A DNA stretch of 59,090 nt from Planctomycetota bacterium (lineage in GTDB: Bacteria > Planctomycetota > UBA1135 > UBA2386). The stretch's first letter is position 1; each line of letters opens with the position of its first letter. The notes beneath the pieces were generated by a model. It had not been told where the DNA came from, ran no database searches, and saw only the letters and a program-made list of their open reading frames with translations. The position numbers and the translations under genes are program-made. Below, piece by piece: positions 50,345 through 58,571 of the stretch. Where the stretch lies: positions 1 through 59,090 of the forward strand of contig JAEUHP010000232.1 in the NCBI GenBank assembly GCA_016795295.1, written 5' to 3'.

Positions 50345-52585
50345 TCAGACCTGTCCGATCACCAGCACCACGCCGTTCGAAGCGATCACCCCGATCGGCG
50401 TCAGCAGCGGGCCATACGAGAACGACTGCCCGACGATCGGCAGGCCCGTGAACGACGTCGAGCTCGGGATGCCGAGGTTCATCTGGCTGGTCGGGTTGGC
50501 GCCCGGCACGAACAGGTGGGAGACCCCGTTGACCACGTGGCCGACGCAACCGGGCATGCCGTAGACCGTCAGGTCCTGCGGCGGCACCGCCTGCTGGAAC
50601 GACAGCAGCACCGAGCCGAACAGCGTGCCCGCGGGGATGTTGCTGGTGGTCAGCACCACCGTGCTGCCCAGCACCGGCCGCGGTGCTGCGGCGAGCGCCA
50701 GGTTCGGGATGCCACCGTTGCACAAGGACCAGCCAGCGGCACGCGTCGCCGAGATGTCGCGCGGACCCGGATCCACCGCGCCCGCCCCAACCGTCCAAGC
50801 GACCATCGCGGCGCCGCCGGTGTTCATGGTCTGCCAGATCACGTGCACCGTGCCGTTCGGCAGGAACTGCAACTGGAACGTGTTCGGCAGGGTGGTGTTG
50901 TAGCGATAGACACCGTCCCAGGTGATGCGCACCATGGCCGGCGAGCTGTCGACGTAGACTCGGCCACCGCCACTGGCCGCCGGGTTCAGGTCGAACCAAG
51001 CGCCGTACCAACAGTACGCCCCGCCCGTCACGCCACTGAGTGCCGGCGTGAACGAGGTGCCGTTGTCGGTGGTCGAGACGAAGCCGTTGCTGCACACCCA
51101 CAGGGTGTTGGTGGTGCCACCGAGGATCGGCAAGGCGAACGGCAGGGCGACCGAGGCCCGGGTGTCGTCACCGAGGCCGAGGTTGACGCTGCTGCCGGAC
51201 ACCGGCACGAACGTGCCCGTGCCGTTGCCGACCTGGTAGGTGTTGCCCGAGAGGCTCATGGTGAGCCCGCTGTTGGCCAGATCGAAGGCCGCCGCGCTGC
51301 CGAACGACTCGTAGAAGACGTTGGCCGTGCACTGGGTGCCGCCGCAACCGGTGCCGACGGTCTCGACCGAGGCCACTGGCATGCCGCCCGGAATGGTGGA
51401 GACCACCGTCACGGTCAGGGCCCCAGCGCCGATGCGCGCTTCGTCGAGGAACACCGCACCCTGGCCGGGCGCGATGTTGCAGTCGAAGCCGAAGTTGTAG
51501 ATCGAGTTCCAGTCCAGCGAGTTGCCCGCCGGCGCGGTGAACACCAGTTCGCCACCCACTTGGGCCACGGTCCAGTCGTTCAGCGCGTTGGTGTCGATGT
51601 CGCGGAAGAAGTAGTTGCCGGTGACCGCCCCGTTGCCGAGCGGCACGCGGAACGTGGCCCCGCCGCGGCTGTTGTCGACGTTGTGCACCGCGTACTCGTA
51701 GCGGTACTGACCACCGCCGAGCGTCGAGGTCTTGACCGCGACGAAGAACCGGCCGTCGTCGTTGCCGTTGCTGGCGGAGGTCAGGGTCGCACCCTGCCAG
51801 TGCTGCAGCACGGAGCCCCACACTTGGCCCACCGAGTTGTTCGGCGTGTTCCAGGAGCTGCCGTTCCAGGTTGGATTGAAACCGCGCGAAGCGAGGTTGT
51901 CGCCGCGGTTGGCCACCGACTCGCCCTGGTGGATCAGGTGGATGCCGTAGAAGAAGCGCGCGTTGGCGACCAGGAGTTCGCTCTCCCGGATCGTCACCCG
52001 GTTCTTCACCTCGTCGCCGTTGGTGTTGACCGTGCTGCGAGCGCCGTCGTTGTTCCCGGGCGGGCCGACGTTGGGATCACCCTGGTCGAAGTAACTGCCG
52101 ACCGGGTTCCAGGTGCCGAGCCACGGGTCGATCTCGGGTGCCGGCCCAAGCCAGTTGCGGTCAGCGTTGTTGCCGACCCCGTAGGTGTCCGAGCAGCGCA
52201 GGCCCATCAGCGAGCCGGTGCCAGGATTGAGACAAGTACCGCAGGCGCCGCTGAAGTTGGTCGAGGTGAAGGCGTGCTTGCAGTAGCTGCGATCGCTGAT
52301 CTGCACCATGCGGCCACCCGATTCCCGCACGGCGATGAAGCCGAACTTCGGGTGGTTCGGTTGCATCGCGGCCTGCCACGGGATCACCACCGAACCCGGG
52401 TTGCACATGGTGTTGAGCATGGCGAAGCCAACCTCGCCATTCGGGTGGGCCGCACCGCGGCGCCCCTGGTAGGTGAAGTTGTCGACGACGTCGAGGCGGC
52501 CGTCGAGGCCGGCCACGGTGTTCGCCTGCGCCGGCAACGCGCCGAGCAGGATTGGGAGGAACGAGAGGGCGGAGATTCGTTTCAT
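50345..52585 (-). CDS. Large secreted protein with G-x-PGC C-terminal domain (paralogue B)
   Basis: The 746-residue protein starts MKRISALSFLPILLGALPAQ, a clean signal peptide. It aligns with paralogue A over its whole length, sharing CNPGSVVIPWQAAMQPNHPKFGF, GTWNPVGSYFDQGDPNVGPP and NIPAG near the end, and the C-terminal GMPGCVGHVVNGVSHL...VLVIGQV. Cysteine pairs CGTC and CGGTQC are present. The tandem arrangement indicates duplication with divergence. I recognise no enzymatic motif; it is an extracellular protein of unknown role. TAGGCT lies about 74 nt before the ATG, and a CCGGAGG hairpin in the leader. Confidence 0.85.
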   Translation of the reverse strand: MKRISALSFLPILLGALPAQANTVAGLDGRLDVVDNFTYQGRRGAAHPNGEVGFAMLNTMCNPGSVVIPWQAAMQPNHPKFGFIAVRESGGRMVQISDRSYCKHAFTSTNFSGACGTCLNPGTGSLMGLRCSDTYGVGNNADRNWLGPAPEIDPWLGTWNPVGSYFDQGDPNVGPPGNNDGARSTVNTNGDEVKNRVTIRESELLVANARFFYGIHLIHQGESVANRGDNLASRGFNPTWNGSSWNTPNNSVGQVWGSVLQHWQGATLTSASNGNDDGRFFVAVKTSTLGGGQYRYEYAVHNVDNSRGGATFRVPLGNGAVTGNYFFRDIDTNALNDWTVAQVGGELVFTAPAGNSLDWNSIYNFGFDCNIAPGQGAVFLDEARIGAGALTVTVVSTIPGGMPVASVETVGTGCGGTQCTANVFYESFGSAAAFDLANSGLTMSLSGNTYQVGNGTGTFVPVSGSSVNLGLGDDTRASVALPFALPILGGTTNTLWVCSNGFVSTTDNGTSFTPALSGVTGGAYCWYGAWFDLNPAASGGGRVYVDSSPAMVRITWDGVYRYNTTLPNTFQLQFLPNGTVHVIWQTMNTGGAAMVAWTVGAGAVDPGPRDISATRAAGWSLCNGGIPNLALAAAPRPVLGSTVVLTTSNIPAGTLFGSVLLSFQQAVPPQDLTVYGMPGCVGHVVNGVSHLFVPGANPTSQMNLGIPSSTSFTGLPIVGQSFSYGPLLTPIGVIASNGVVLVIGQV

Positions 52586-52614
52586 GGTGGAACGAGCGGG
52601 GCAGGCAGGATGCG

Positions 52615-52634
52615 CCGGAGGCTGGATCCTCCGG
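52615..52634 (-). promoter_or_regulatory. Leader hairpin upstream of secreted paralogue B
   Basis: CCGGAGG and CCTCCGG pair around a 6-nt loop, about 30 nt before the ATG. The stem contains a GGAGG sequence that could be sequestered. Confidence 0.35.
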
Positions 52635-52659
52635 AAATCAGACGCAACGGGACTCTGGA

Positions 52660-52665
52660 AGCCTA
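52660..52665 (-). promoter_or_regulatory. Candidate -10 element (TAGGCT) for secreted paralogue B
   Basis: GCGTTAGGCT on the minus strand matches the element upstream of paralogue A in its first seven bases. Confidence 0.4.
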
Positions 52666-52786
52666 ACGCACACCGAGCGTTGGGGAAGACCCACCGCCTA
52701 CTTCTGCCCGGCACCGACCATGCCAACGCACTTGCGCGGCAACGCATTTGCACTGCGACAGGTTCGTTCGGACGCCGGCGCACCGC

Positions 52787-52792
52787 TACCGT
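52787..52792 (+). promoter_or_regulatory. Candidate -10 element (TACCGT) for rlmI
   Basis: GCTACCGT ends 12 nt before the rlmI ATG, fitting the short-leader pattern. Confidence 0.35.
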
Positions 52793-52804
52793 GCGCACGA
52801 AGCC

Positions 52805-53980
52805 ATGGCCCGCACCCGCACCGCTCCCACCACCCTGCCGAACCTGCGCCTCAAGATCCGCGTCAACGGCCGCCACCCGTGGTTCTACCGCAAGATGGTG
52901 CAGAAGCCCGACACGCCGCTGCCCGCCGGTTCCCCGGTGGCGGTGCGCGACCGCGACGGCACCTGGGTCGGCACCGGCTTCTACAATCCACGCGCCGAAC
53001 TGGCCCTGCGCATGTTCGCCGACGAGCCGGTGCCCGACGTGCCGGGCCATCTGCTCGCGCAACTGCAACGCGCGGTGGCCCTGCGCGAGCAAGTGCTGCG
53101 CCTGCCCGAAGTCACCGACGGCTACCGCTTGGTGCACGCCGAGGGCGATGGTTTCCCCGGCTTCGTGCTCGACCGCCTCGGCACGGCCTTGGTCGGCCAG
53201 GTCAGTTCGCTCGGCATGCTGCAGCAGCTCGAACCGCTCGGCGAGTGGCTGCTGCGCACCTACCCGGGCAGCCAGCTCGCCCTGCTCGCCGACCGCGAGT
53301 GGAGCGAACGCGAAGGCATGCCCAAGCTGCCGCGGCCGAACCTCCAGCCGACCACGGTGCGCGAACACGGCCTCAGCTACCACGTGGCCCCGGCCCAGGG
53401 GCACAAAACCGGGTTCTTCGCCGACCAGCGCGACCACCGGCTGCGGGTGCGGCAACTGGCCAAGGGACGTTCGGTGCTCGACCTGTGCTGCAACAGCGGC
53501 GGCTTCGCGCTCTCGGCCGTGGCCGGCGGCGCGGCCAAGGTGGTGGCCGCAGACCTCGACGAGGCGATGGTCGCAGCGACGCAGCACAACGCCGAACGCA
53601 ACCGGCTGCGGCTCACGGCGGTGCACGGCGATGCCTTCGATCTGCTGCGCGCGGCCGAGGCCGGCGCCCACGATCTGATCGTGCTCGATCCGCCGAAGTG
53701 GGTGCAGCACAAGGACGAGGTCGAAGCCGGCTTGGCGCGTTACTTCGACCTCAACCGGCTCGGGCTGGAGAAGGTGGCGCGCTCGGGGCTCCTGGTCACC
53801 TGTTCGTGTTCGGGCAGTGTCTCGGAAGAGCGCTTCCTGCGCATGCTGCGCGATGCGGCCGCCGCGGCGCGGCGCGATGTGCGGCTCTTGCAGGTCGCCG
53901 GGGCCGGGCCCGACCATCCAGTGGCGCTCGAGTGTCCGGAGACGCGCTATCTGAAGGTGGCGTTCTTGCAGGTGCGCTGA
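52805..53980 (+). CDS. rlmI: Class I rRNA large-subunit methyltransferase (RlmI-like)
   Basis: The 391-residue protein has an N-terminal PUA domain (LRLKIRVNGRHPWFYRKMV, VRDRDGTWVGTGFYNPRAELALR), a central RlmI-type domain (GDGFPGFVLDRLGTALVGQVSS) and a SAM-binding fold: HKTGFFADQRDHRL, LDLCCNSGGFALSA, LIVLDPPKW and TCSCSGSV. RlmI makes m5C1962 in 23S rRNA; other members of the family have different targets, so the exact site is inferred. The ATG MARTRTAP is chosen over one 19 codons upstream because of the TACCGT element between them. Confidence 0.88.
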   Translation: MARTRTAPTTLPNLRLKIRVNGRHPWFYRKMVQKPDTPLPAGSPVAVRDRDGTWVGTGFYNPRAELALRMFADEPVPDVPGHLLAQLQRAVALREQVLRLPEVTDGYRLVHAEGDGFPGFVLDRLGTALVGQVSSLGMLQQLEPLGEWLLRTYPGSQLALLADREWSEREGMPKLPRPNLQPTTVREHGLSYHVAPAQGHKTGFFADQRDHRLRVRQLAKGRSVLDLCCNSGGFALSAVAGGAAKVVAADLDEAMVAATQHNAERNRLRLTAVHGDAFDLLRAAEAGAHDLIVLDPPKWVQHKDEVEAGLARYFDLNRLGLEKVARSGLLVTCSCSGSVSEERFLRMLRDAAAAARRDVRLLQVAGAGPDHPVALECPETRYLKVAFLQVR

Positions 53981-54077
53981 GGGTCGGGCCCCCGAGGCCA
54001 ACTGCGCCGGCCCCCGGGCACGGGGTGCCGTTGCCAGCCTGCCAGCCGCCTGGGGCGACGCCGCGGCAGCCCGCCGC

Positions 54078-54356
54078 TCAGCGCACCACCGCGAGCCACA
54101 GCAGCGCCAACACCAAAACGATCGCCACCACCGCCACCCAGAGTCTCGGCCGGCTCGGCAACTCGGCGCCCGGATGCCCCGCGTCGGCATACCCCTGCGG
54201 CAGATCCAGACTCTGGTAGTCGATCTCGTCCTGATCCTGCCACCCCGTACTGGCGTCGCTGCCGCATTCGCGGCACGCAGCAGCCCCTTGGGCCACGTCC
54301 GCACCGCAGTGCGGACAGGCAAAACTCGGACGCGGCGCGCGCGACTTCCTGGCCAT
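54078..54356 (-). CDS. Small tail-anchored protein with zinc ribbon
   Basis: The 92-residue protein has an N-terminal zinc ribbon (FACPHCGADVAQGAAACRECG, four Cys), an acidic middle and one C-terminal membrane helix (WVAVVAIVLVLALLWLAV). Zinc-ribbon plus single-helix proteins are common in Planctomycetota, with unknown function. A TATGCT element lies 66 nt upstream and an 8-bp hairpin falls in the leader. Confidence 0.7.
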   Translation of the reverse strand: MARKSRAPRPSFACPHCGADVAQGAAACRECGSDASTGWQDQDEIDYQSLDLPQGYADAGHPGAELPSRPRLWVAVVAIVLVLALLWLAVVR

Positions 54357-54385
54357 GGACACCAAGCCGAAGAACACCCTGGCAC

Positions 54386-54408
54386 CGGCACCGAACCACT
54401 CGGTGCCG
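54386..54408. promoter_or_regulatory. 8-bp inverted repeat in the divergent region
   Basis: CGGCACCG and CGGTGCCG pair around a 7-nt loop, in the leader of the zinc-ribbon gene and upstream of the divergent lipoprotein gene. A possible operator or leader hairpin. Confidence 0.35.
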
Positions 54409-54422
54409 AACCGTGCCCCCTC

Positions 54423-54428
54423 AGCATA
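54423..54428 (-). promoter_or_regulatory. Candidate -10 element (TATGCT) for the zinc-ribbon gene
   Basis: TATGCT on the minus strand fits TANNNT and lies 66 nt before the ATG. Confidence 0.3.
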
Positions 54429-54461
54429 GACCCGCACCGTGGGAACGCGAAGCCCACCCGC

Positions 54462-54467
54462 TACCCT
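54462..54467 (+). promoter_or_regulatory. TACCCT -10-like element 10 nt before the lipoprotein start
   Basis: GCTACCCT ends 10 nt before the ATG. It matches the TACCCT of the FG-GAP and FHA genes and suggests a near-leaderless message. Confidence 0.4.
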
Positions 54468-54477
54468 GTGCCAGCGC

Positions 54478-55686
54478 ATGCCGACCCCACCACCGAGATC
54501 CCCCTGGTTGCTGCTCGGCACCCTGAGCACCCTCGGTGCCTGCGCCAGCACCCCCTGGCTCGAACCGACCGCCAACCGCGCCACCACCTGGCGCCACTGC
54601 CGCGTGTTCGAGAGTTCGGCCGCCATGGTCCTGGCCAGGGAGCCAGAGGCGGCCTTGGAACTGCACCACTTGGCCAGCGCCGCGGCCGCGGCCATCGCCG
54701 AGGCCACGGGCCTGCCCGCAGCGCGCGGCTTGGTGCTGGCCATCGGCCCCGGCGACCCGCTGTTCGCCGCCGACCCCTTGCAGCACGTGGCCCAGGTGCA
54801 GCGCTGGCACGCGCAGGCCACCGGCGCGCCCGAACCGCCACCGCCGGATGCCGACCCGGCCGCCCCGCCGATCGAACTGCTGGCCCCGCTGACCGCGGGC
54901 GGCGTGCCCAAGGACGCGAACGACCTGGCACTGCCCGCGGACCTGTTGGCCGAGGCAGCCTTCGTGGTGGTGCTGCCGAGCGAGCGCTTGCTGCGCGAGA
55001 ACGTCGACCGCATGGTCGAGGCGGCACGCAAGGCCCACGGCGTGCCCGGCTGGCAGGCCGCCGCCCTGTCGATGTTCGGCGCCAACCCAGCGCCCAAACT
55101 GCGCGCGCTGTTCGCAGAGGCGCGCGCCATGGTGCTGACCGACGCCTGGCTGGCAGCCCTGCAGATGCCCGCGGCGCAGCGCGCGACGGCCCGCGCCAAG
55201 CTCGGCCTGCCCGAGCCGCCCGACCCGAACGAACAGCGCGCCACCGGGGCGGCGCGGCGGTTCTTGGCCGAGGACGTGGTGCTGCCCGAAGCCGGCGGCC
55301 GCTTCGCTTCCTGCCGCCGCCCCAGCGGGGTGGATGCGCCACTCGCCGCGATGCTCGCCCCGCGGTGCGTGGTGGATCTCGACCCCGACCGCGACCAGGA
55401 TCTGGCCGCGGCATGCCGCGAGCAAGGCAAGGACTACTGCCCGCTGCGCTACGACCGCCTGCTGCCCGACGACGCGGCGCTCGAACGGCTCGCAGCCGTG
55501 ATCGGCCAGCCGCACTACGGCGGCGTGCTGTTCTGTGCCACCCAGCGCGAACGCGCTGCCGCGGTGCTCGCGTGTTATGCCTTCCACCGCGAAGGTGCCA
55601 CCGCCGCCGAAGCGCGCGCGCTGGCGGTCCGCCACGGTGCCGGTGCGTTGCTGCCAGCACTCGAAGCGCGCTTCGCGGCGCGCTGA
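54478..55686 (+). CDS. Lipoprotein of unknown function
   Basis: The 402-residue product begins MPTPPPRSPWLLLGTLSTLGAC, with lipobox LGAC, so it is probably anchored at a membrane. The mature part is Ala/Leu-rich with a Pro-rich spacer (PEPPPPDADPAAPP), and several cysteines lie in the last third (FASCRR, RCVV, AACREQGKDYC, LFCATQ). I do not recognise a family. It precedes the outer-membrane barrel gene by 31 nt and is probably co-transcribed with it. Confidence 0.75.
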   Translation: MPTPPPRSPWLLLGTLSTLGACASTPWLEPTANRATTWRHCRVFESSAAMVLAREPEAALELHHLASAAAAAIAEATGLPAARGLVLAIGPGDPLFAADPLQHVAQVQRWHAQATGAPEPPPPDADPAAPPIELLAPLTAGGVPKDANDLALPADLLAEAAFVVVLPSERLLRENVDRMVEAARKAHGVPGWQAAALSMFGANPAPKLRALFAEARAMVLTDAWLAALQMPAAQRATARAKLGLPEPPDPNEQRATGAARRFLAEDVVLPEAGGRFASCRRPSGVDAPLAAMLAPRCVVDLDPDRDQDLAAACREQGKDYCPLRYDRLLPDDAALERLAAVIGQPHYGGVLFCATQRERAAAVLACYAFHREGATAAEARALAVRHGAGALLPALEARFAAR

Positions 55687-55717
55687 CGCACCGGCGCCAC
55701 ATCCCCAACACTCCCCC

Positions 55718-57097
55718 ATGCTGCCCTGCCCCGAACGTCCCAGCCGCTGGCTCTGCCACGGCACCCTGCTCGTCTTGCTCGCGGCACCGCTGTGGGCGCA
55801 AGTGCCGCAGGAGCCCGGCGACCCGCCCCTCGGTCCGCCGCTGTACGACCCGCGCGCCGGCATGGACGCCGACGGCCGCATCCCCAAGCCCGAGTTCCCG
55901 GCCGACCTGGAGCACCCCGACCGCTGGCGCTACACGCCGCCGGGCCGCATCAAACCGGGTTCGATCCTGGAACGGTTCCTGGTCACTTCGTTCGCCAGCC
56001 CGATCCTGTTCCGCAACGCCGACGTCGGCTTCGGCGGCGGCGTGGCGCTCACCGACATCGACTTTCGCAACGAGCGTTACCGCGAATTCGCCAACATCGT
56101 GCTGACCTACAGCGAAGAAGGGCAGCAGGCCTACCGCATGAACTGGTCGCGCTGGCTGCACTACCGCGACTTGCCGGACGGCGGCATCGTGCGCGAAGAA
56201 CGCGGCCGCCTGTTCGCACGCGGCGGCTACGAGAAGACCCTGACCCGCCGCTACTTCGGCCGCGGCAGCCGCAGCCGGCCCGAGGACGAATCGAGCTACA
56301 CGGAAGAACTGTCGGCACTCGGCTTCGGCATCCGCGACACCCTGGACGGCCAGGGCGGCGATTGGCTGTGGCGCGCCGACCTGCACGCCGAACAGCACGG
56401 TCTGTCGGGCGGCCGGGTGCAGGGCGTGCCGAGCACCAGCAATGTCGAGGCGTACGCCGCCGACTACGCGCGCGGCGACGGTGTCACGCAGGCCTGGCTC
56501 TTGCTCAGCCTGGCCCACGACACGCGCGACAGCCTGCACCAGCCCTACTCAGGGCACCGCGTCGGCGTGTCGGCGAATCTGGCACAGCAGTCCGAAGGCC
56601 GCAGCGGCGGCGTGCTCGGCTTCGATGCGCAACAAGTGTGGACGCTGCCCCCCTTGTTCCACCAGGGCGGCAACGGCCGCGAGGAGCACCCGCCGACCGA
56701 CAGCCTGGCGATCGGTGGCTACGTGCAGGAAACCGTCGGTTCGTTGCCGTTCTACAGCCTGCCGTCGCTCGGCGGCGGCAGCACCCTGCGCAGCTACATC
56801 GAAAACCGCTTCACCGACCGCGCGGCCGCGCACGGCACCGTCGAATACCGGGCGGGCATCGTGCCGCGCGGTTATGCGTTCAGCGACACGATCCGCATCG
56901 AACGGATCAGCGCGGCGCTGTTCTACGATCTCGGCACCGTGGCCGGGAGCGTGGATGCGCTGAGCCGGGCGCGTTGGCACCACAGCTACGGCGTCGGCCT
57001 GCGCATCGGTTTCGCGCGCGAGGCGGTGTTCCGCATCGACGTCGGCTGGGGCACCGAAGGCAGCAACTTCACGATCGGCTACGGCAACACCTTCTGA
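55718..57097 (+). CDS. Omp85-like outer-membrane barrel protein (no POTRA domains)
   Basis: The 459-residue protein has a signal peptide (LCHGTLLVLLAAPLWAQ) and a C-terminal bacterial surface antigen (Omp85/BamA type) barrel: alternating strands such as RVGVSANLAQQSEG, the loop motif LGGGSTLRSYIENRFTDRAAAHGTVEYR (in place of the usual LRGY) and a terminal Phe (IGYGNTF), typical of outer-membrane barrels. Only about 75 residues precede the first strand, too few for a POTRA domain. A diderm envelope is implied. The role may be lipid or protein translocation; unproven. Confidence 0.82.
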   Translation: MLPCPERPSRWLCHGTLLVLLAAPLWAQVPQEPGDPPLGPPLYDPRAGMDADGRIPKPEFPADLEHPDRWRYTPPGRIKPGSILERFLVTSFASPILFRNADVGFGGGVALTDIDFRNERYREFANIVLTYSEEGQQAYRMNWSRWLHYRDLPDGGIVREERGRLFARGGYEKTLTRRYFGRGSRSRPEDESSYTEELSALGFGIRDTLDGQGGDWLWRADLHAEQHGLSGGRVQGVPSTSNVEAYAADYARGDGVTQAWLLLSLAHDTRDSLHQPYSGHRVGVSANLAQQSEGRSGGVLGFDAQQVWTLPPLFHQGGNGREEHPPTDSLAIGGYVQETVGSLPFYSLPSLGGGSTLRSYIENRFTDRAAAHGTVEYRAGIVPRGYAFSDTIRIERISAALFYDLGTVAGSVDALSRARWHHSYGVGLRIGFAREAVFRIDVGWGTEGSNFTIGYGNTF

Positions 57098-57140
57098 TCC
57101 GAGAACGCGCCGCGGCAGCGCGCACTGCCGGCGCGAGACC

Positions 57141-58472
57141 TCAGCGTCCGCCGCCCTTCTGCGGCTCGCCGCGGCCTTCCCGTCGCTCGAGGCGCCGCTG
57201 GGCCCGGGTAGGTGCCGGAGCCGCGTCGTCCGCCGGTGCCGGTGCCGGAACGGCTGCGTCCGGCGGCAGTTTGGCCTGCTTGGTTGCGCGCTGTCCCTTG
57301 CGCAGCACGGTGACCGCCACTTCCCCACCGTCGCGCAACGCAGCCAGCGCGCGGTGCACGTCTTCACTGCTGCCGATCGGCTGGCCAGCGACCTCCAGCA
57401 CGATGTCGCCCTTCTGCAGCCCGAGCGCCACCGCCAGCGAGCCCTCTTGCACCGATTCGACCATCAGCCCCTGACCGGCTTCGAGGCCGAGGTGGTCGCG
57501 CAGCGCTTCGGGAATCTCGTCGCGCACGAACACGCCGAGCCGTCGCCCTTCGGGCGGAGCGCCGGGGGCCGGCTGCGGAGCGACGGGTTCGCGCCCATCG
57601 CCCGACCACAGACGCGGTAGCCGGCCACCGAGCGGGCCGACTTGCCAACCCGGCTGTAGGCCCGGACCACCCTGGAAGAACCAGCGCATGCCCCCACCAC
57701 CGAGCCCACCCTGCGGCAGCACACCCGGATACTGCTGCTGGAACGTCTCGAGATCCGGCGCCTCGTACACCTGCTTGTCGGCCGCGCCCTGGTCGTCGGT
57801 CTTCTGCACCTCGACGCGCACTTTGCCGTCCGGACCGATCTGCATCGACAGGCTCTGGCCGCGCCCACCCGACCGGGCAGCGTCCAACTGCTCCTGGAAC
57901 TGCTGCTCCAGGCCGCGGAAGAAGTCGTCGTGGAAGAAGCGGCCCCGCGGGATGTCGAGCCCGAAGTCCTGCTCCATGCGGCGGAACATCGCCTCGAAAC
58001 GATCCTGCAGGTCGTCTGGCTCCGGAGCCCAGGGCGCACGCCGCAGCATGGGGCGGGCCGGCGCGTCGTCGCGAGCCTCCCCGCGCTGCTGCAGCCCGGC
58101 GTCGCCACCGCCTTCGATCTGGCGGATCAGGCGGCGCGCGCGCCACTGTACTTCCGCGTCCTTGCTGGATTCGGCGGCCTTCTGCAGTTCGGGCAGCGCC
58201 GCTTGGCCGAGGCCACGCAGCGCCCGTTCGGCATCGAGGCGCACGCGGAAACTGTCGCTGCCGAGGTCCTGCAGCCACTGCGCAACCGAGCGCGGGTTCG
58301 GCTTGGCGGCTTCGGGCTGAGCGGGTGCCGGCGCCGCCGGCGGACTGGGCTCCTGGGCGCTCGGATCCTTCGCCTGCGGCGCTTGCGAACTTGGATCTTG
58401 GGCCAGCGCCGGCACGGCCAAGGCCGCGGCGCAAAGCCAGGGAGCAAGGGAGAACGAGAACTTCGATGTCAT
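57141..58472 (-). CDS. Secreted PDZ-domain protein with HEAT-like N-terminus
   Basis: The 443-residue protein has a signal peptide (SLAPWLCAAALAVPALAQ), a Pro/Ala linker, a HEAT-like helical segment (VAQWLQDLGSDSFRVRLDAERALRGLGQAALPELQKAAES), a Gly/Gln/Phe-rich middle and a PDZ domain near residues 320-410 (LGVFVRDEIPEALRDHLGLEAGQGLMVESVQEGSLAVALGLQKGDIVLEVAGQPI). No protease catalytic domain is present. GAGG about 8 nt before the ATG sets the start. It likely binds envelope protein C-termini. It lies about 100 nt downstream of the partial gene at the edge. Confidence 0.85.
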   Translation of the reverse strand: MTSKFSFSLAPWLCAAALAVPALAQDPSSQAPQAKDPSAQEPSPPAAPAPAQPEAAKPNPRSVAQWLQDLGSDSFRVRLDAERALRGLGQAALPELQKAAESSKDAEVQWRARRLIRQIEGGGDAGLQQRGEARDDAPARPMLRRAPWAPEPDDLQDRFEAMFRRMEQDFGLDIPRGRFFHDDFFRGLEQQFQEQLDAARSGGRGQSLSMQIGPDGKVRVEVQKTDDQGAADKQVYEAPDLETFQQQYPGVLPQGGLGGGGMRWFFQGGPGLQPGWQVGPLGGRLPRLWSGDGREPVAPQPAPGAPPEGRRLGVFVRDEIPEALRDHLGLEAGQGLMVESVQEGSLAVALGLQKGDIVLEVAGQPIGSSEDVHRALAALRDGGEVAVTVLRKGQRATKQAKLPPDAAVPAPAPADDAAPAPTRAQRRLERREGRGEPQKGGGR

Positions 58473-58571
58473 GGCAACCTCACCAGGAGGCGGCACCGAG
58501 AGCCGCCGGGTGGGCACACAACGGCCAGAACCTGCGGAAGACTCCCGCTCGGCTGCGCCGGCCCGACCGGC

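Noticed and set aside
48146..52666. 1506-codon open frame on the plus strand opposite the two secreted paralogues
   Set aside because: The duplicated paralogues on the minus strand explain it. The repeated pieces in the plus frame are only the reverse of the shared coding sequence.
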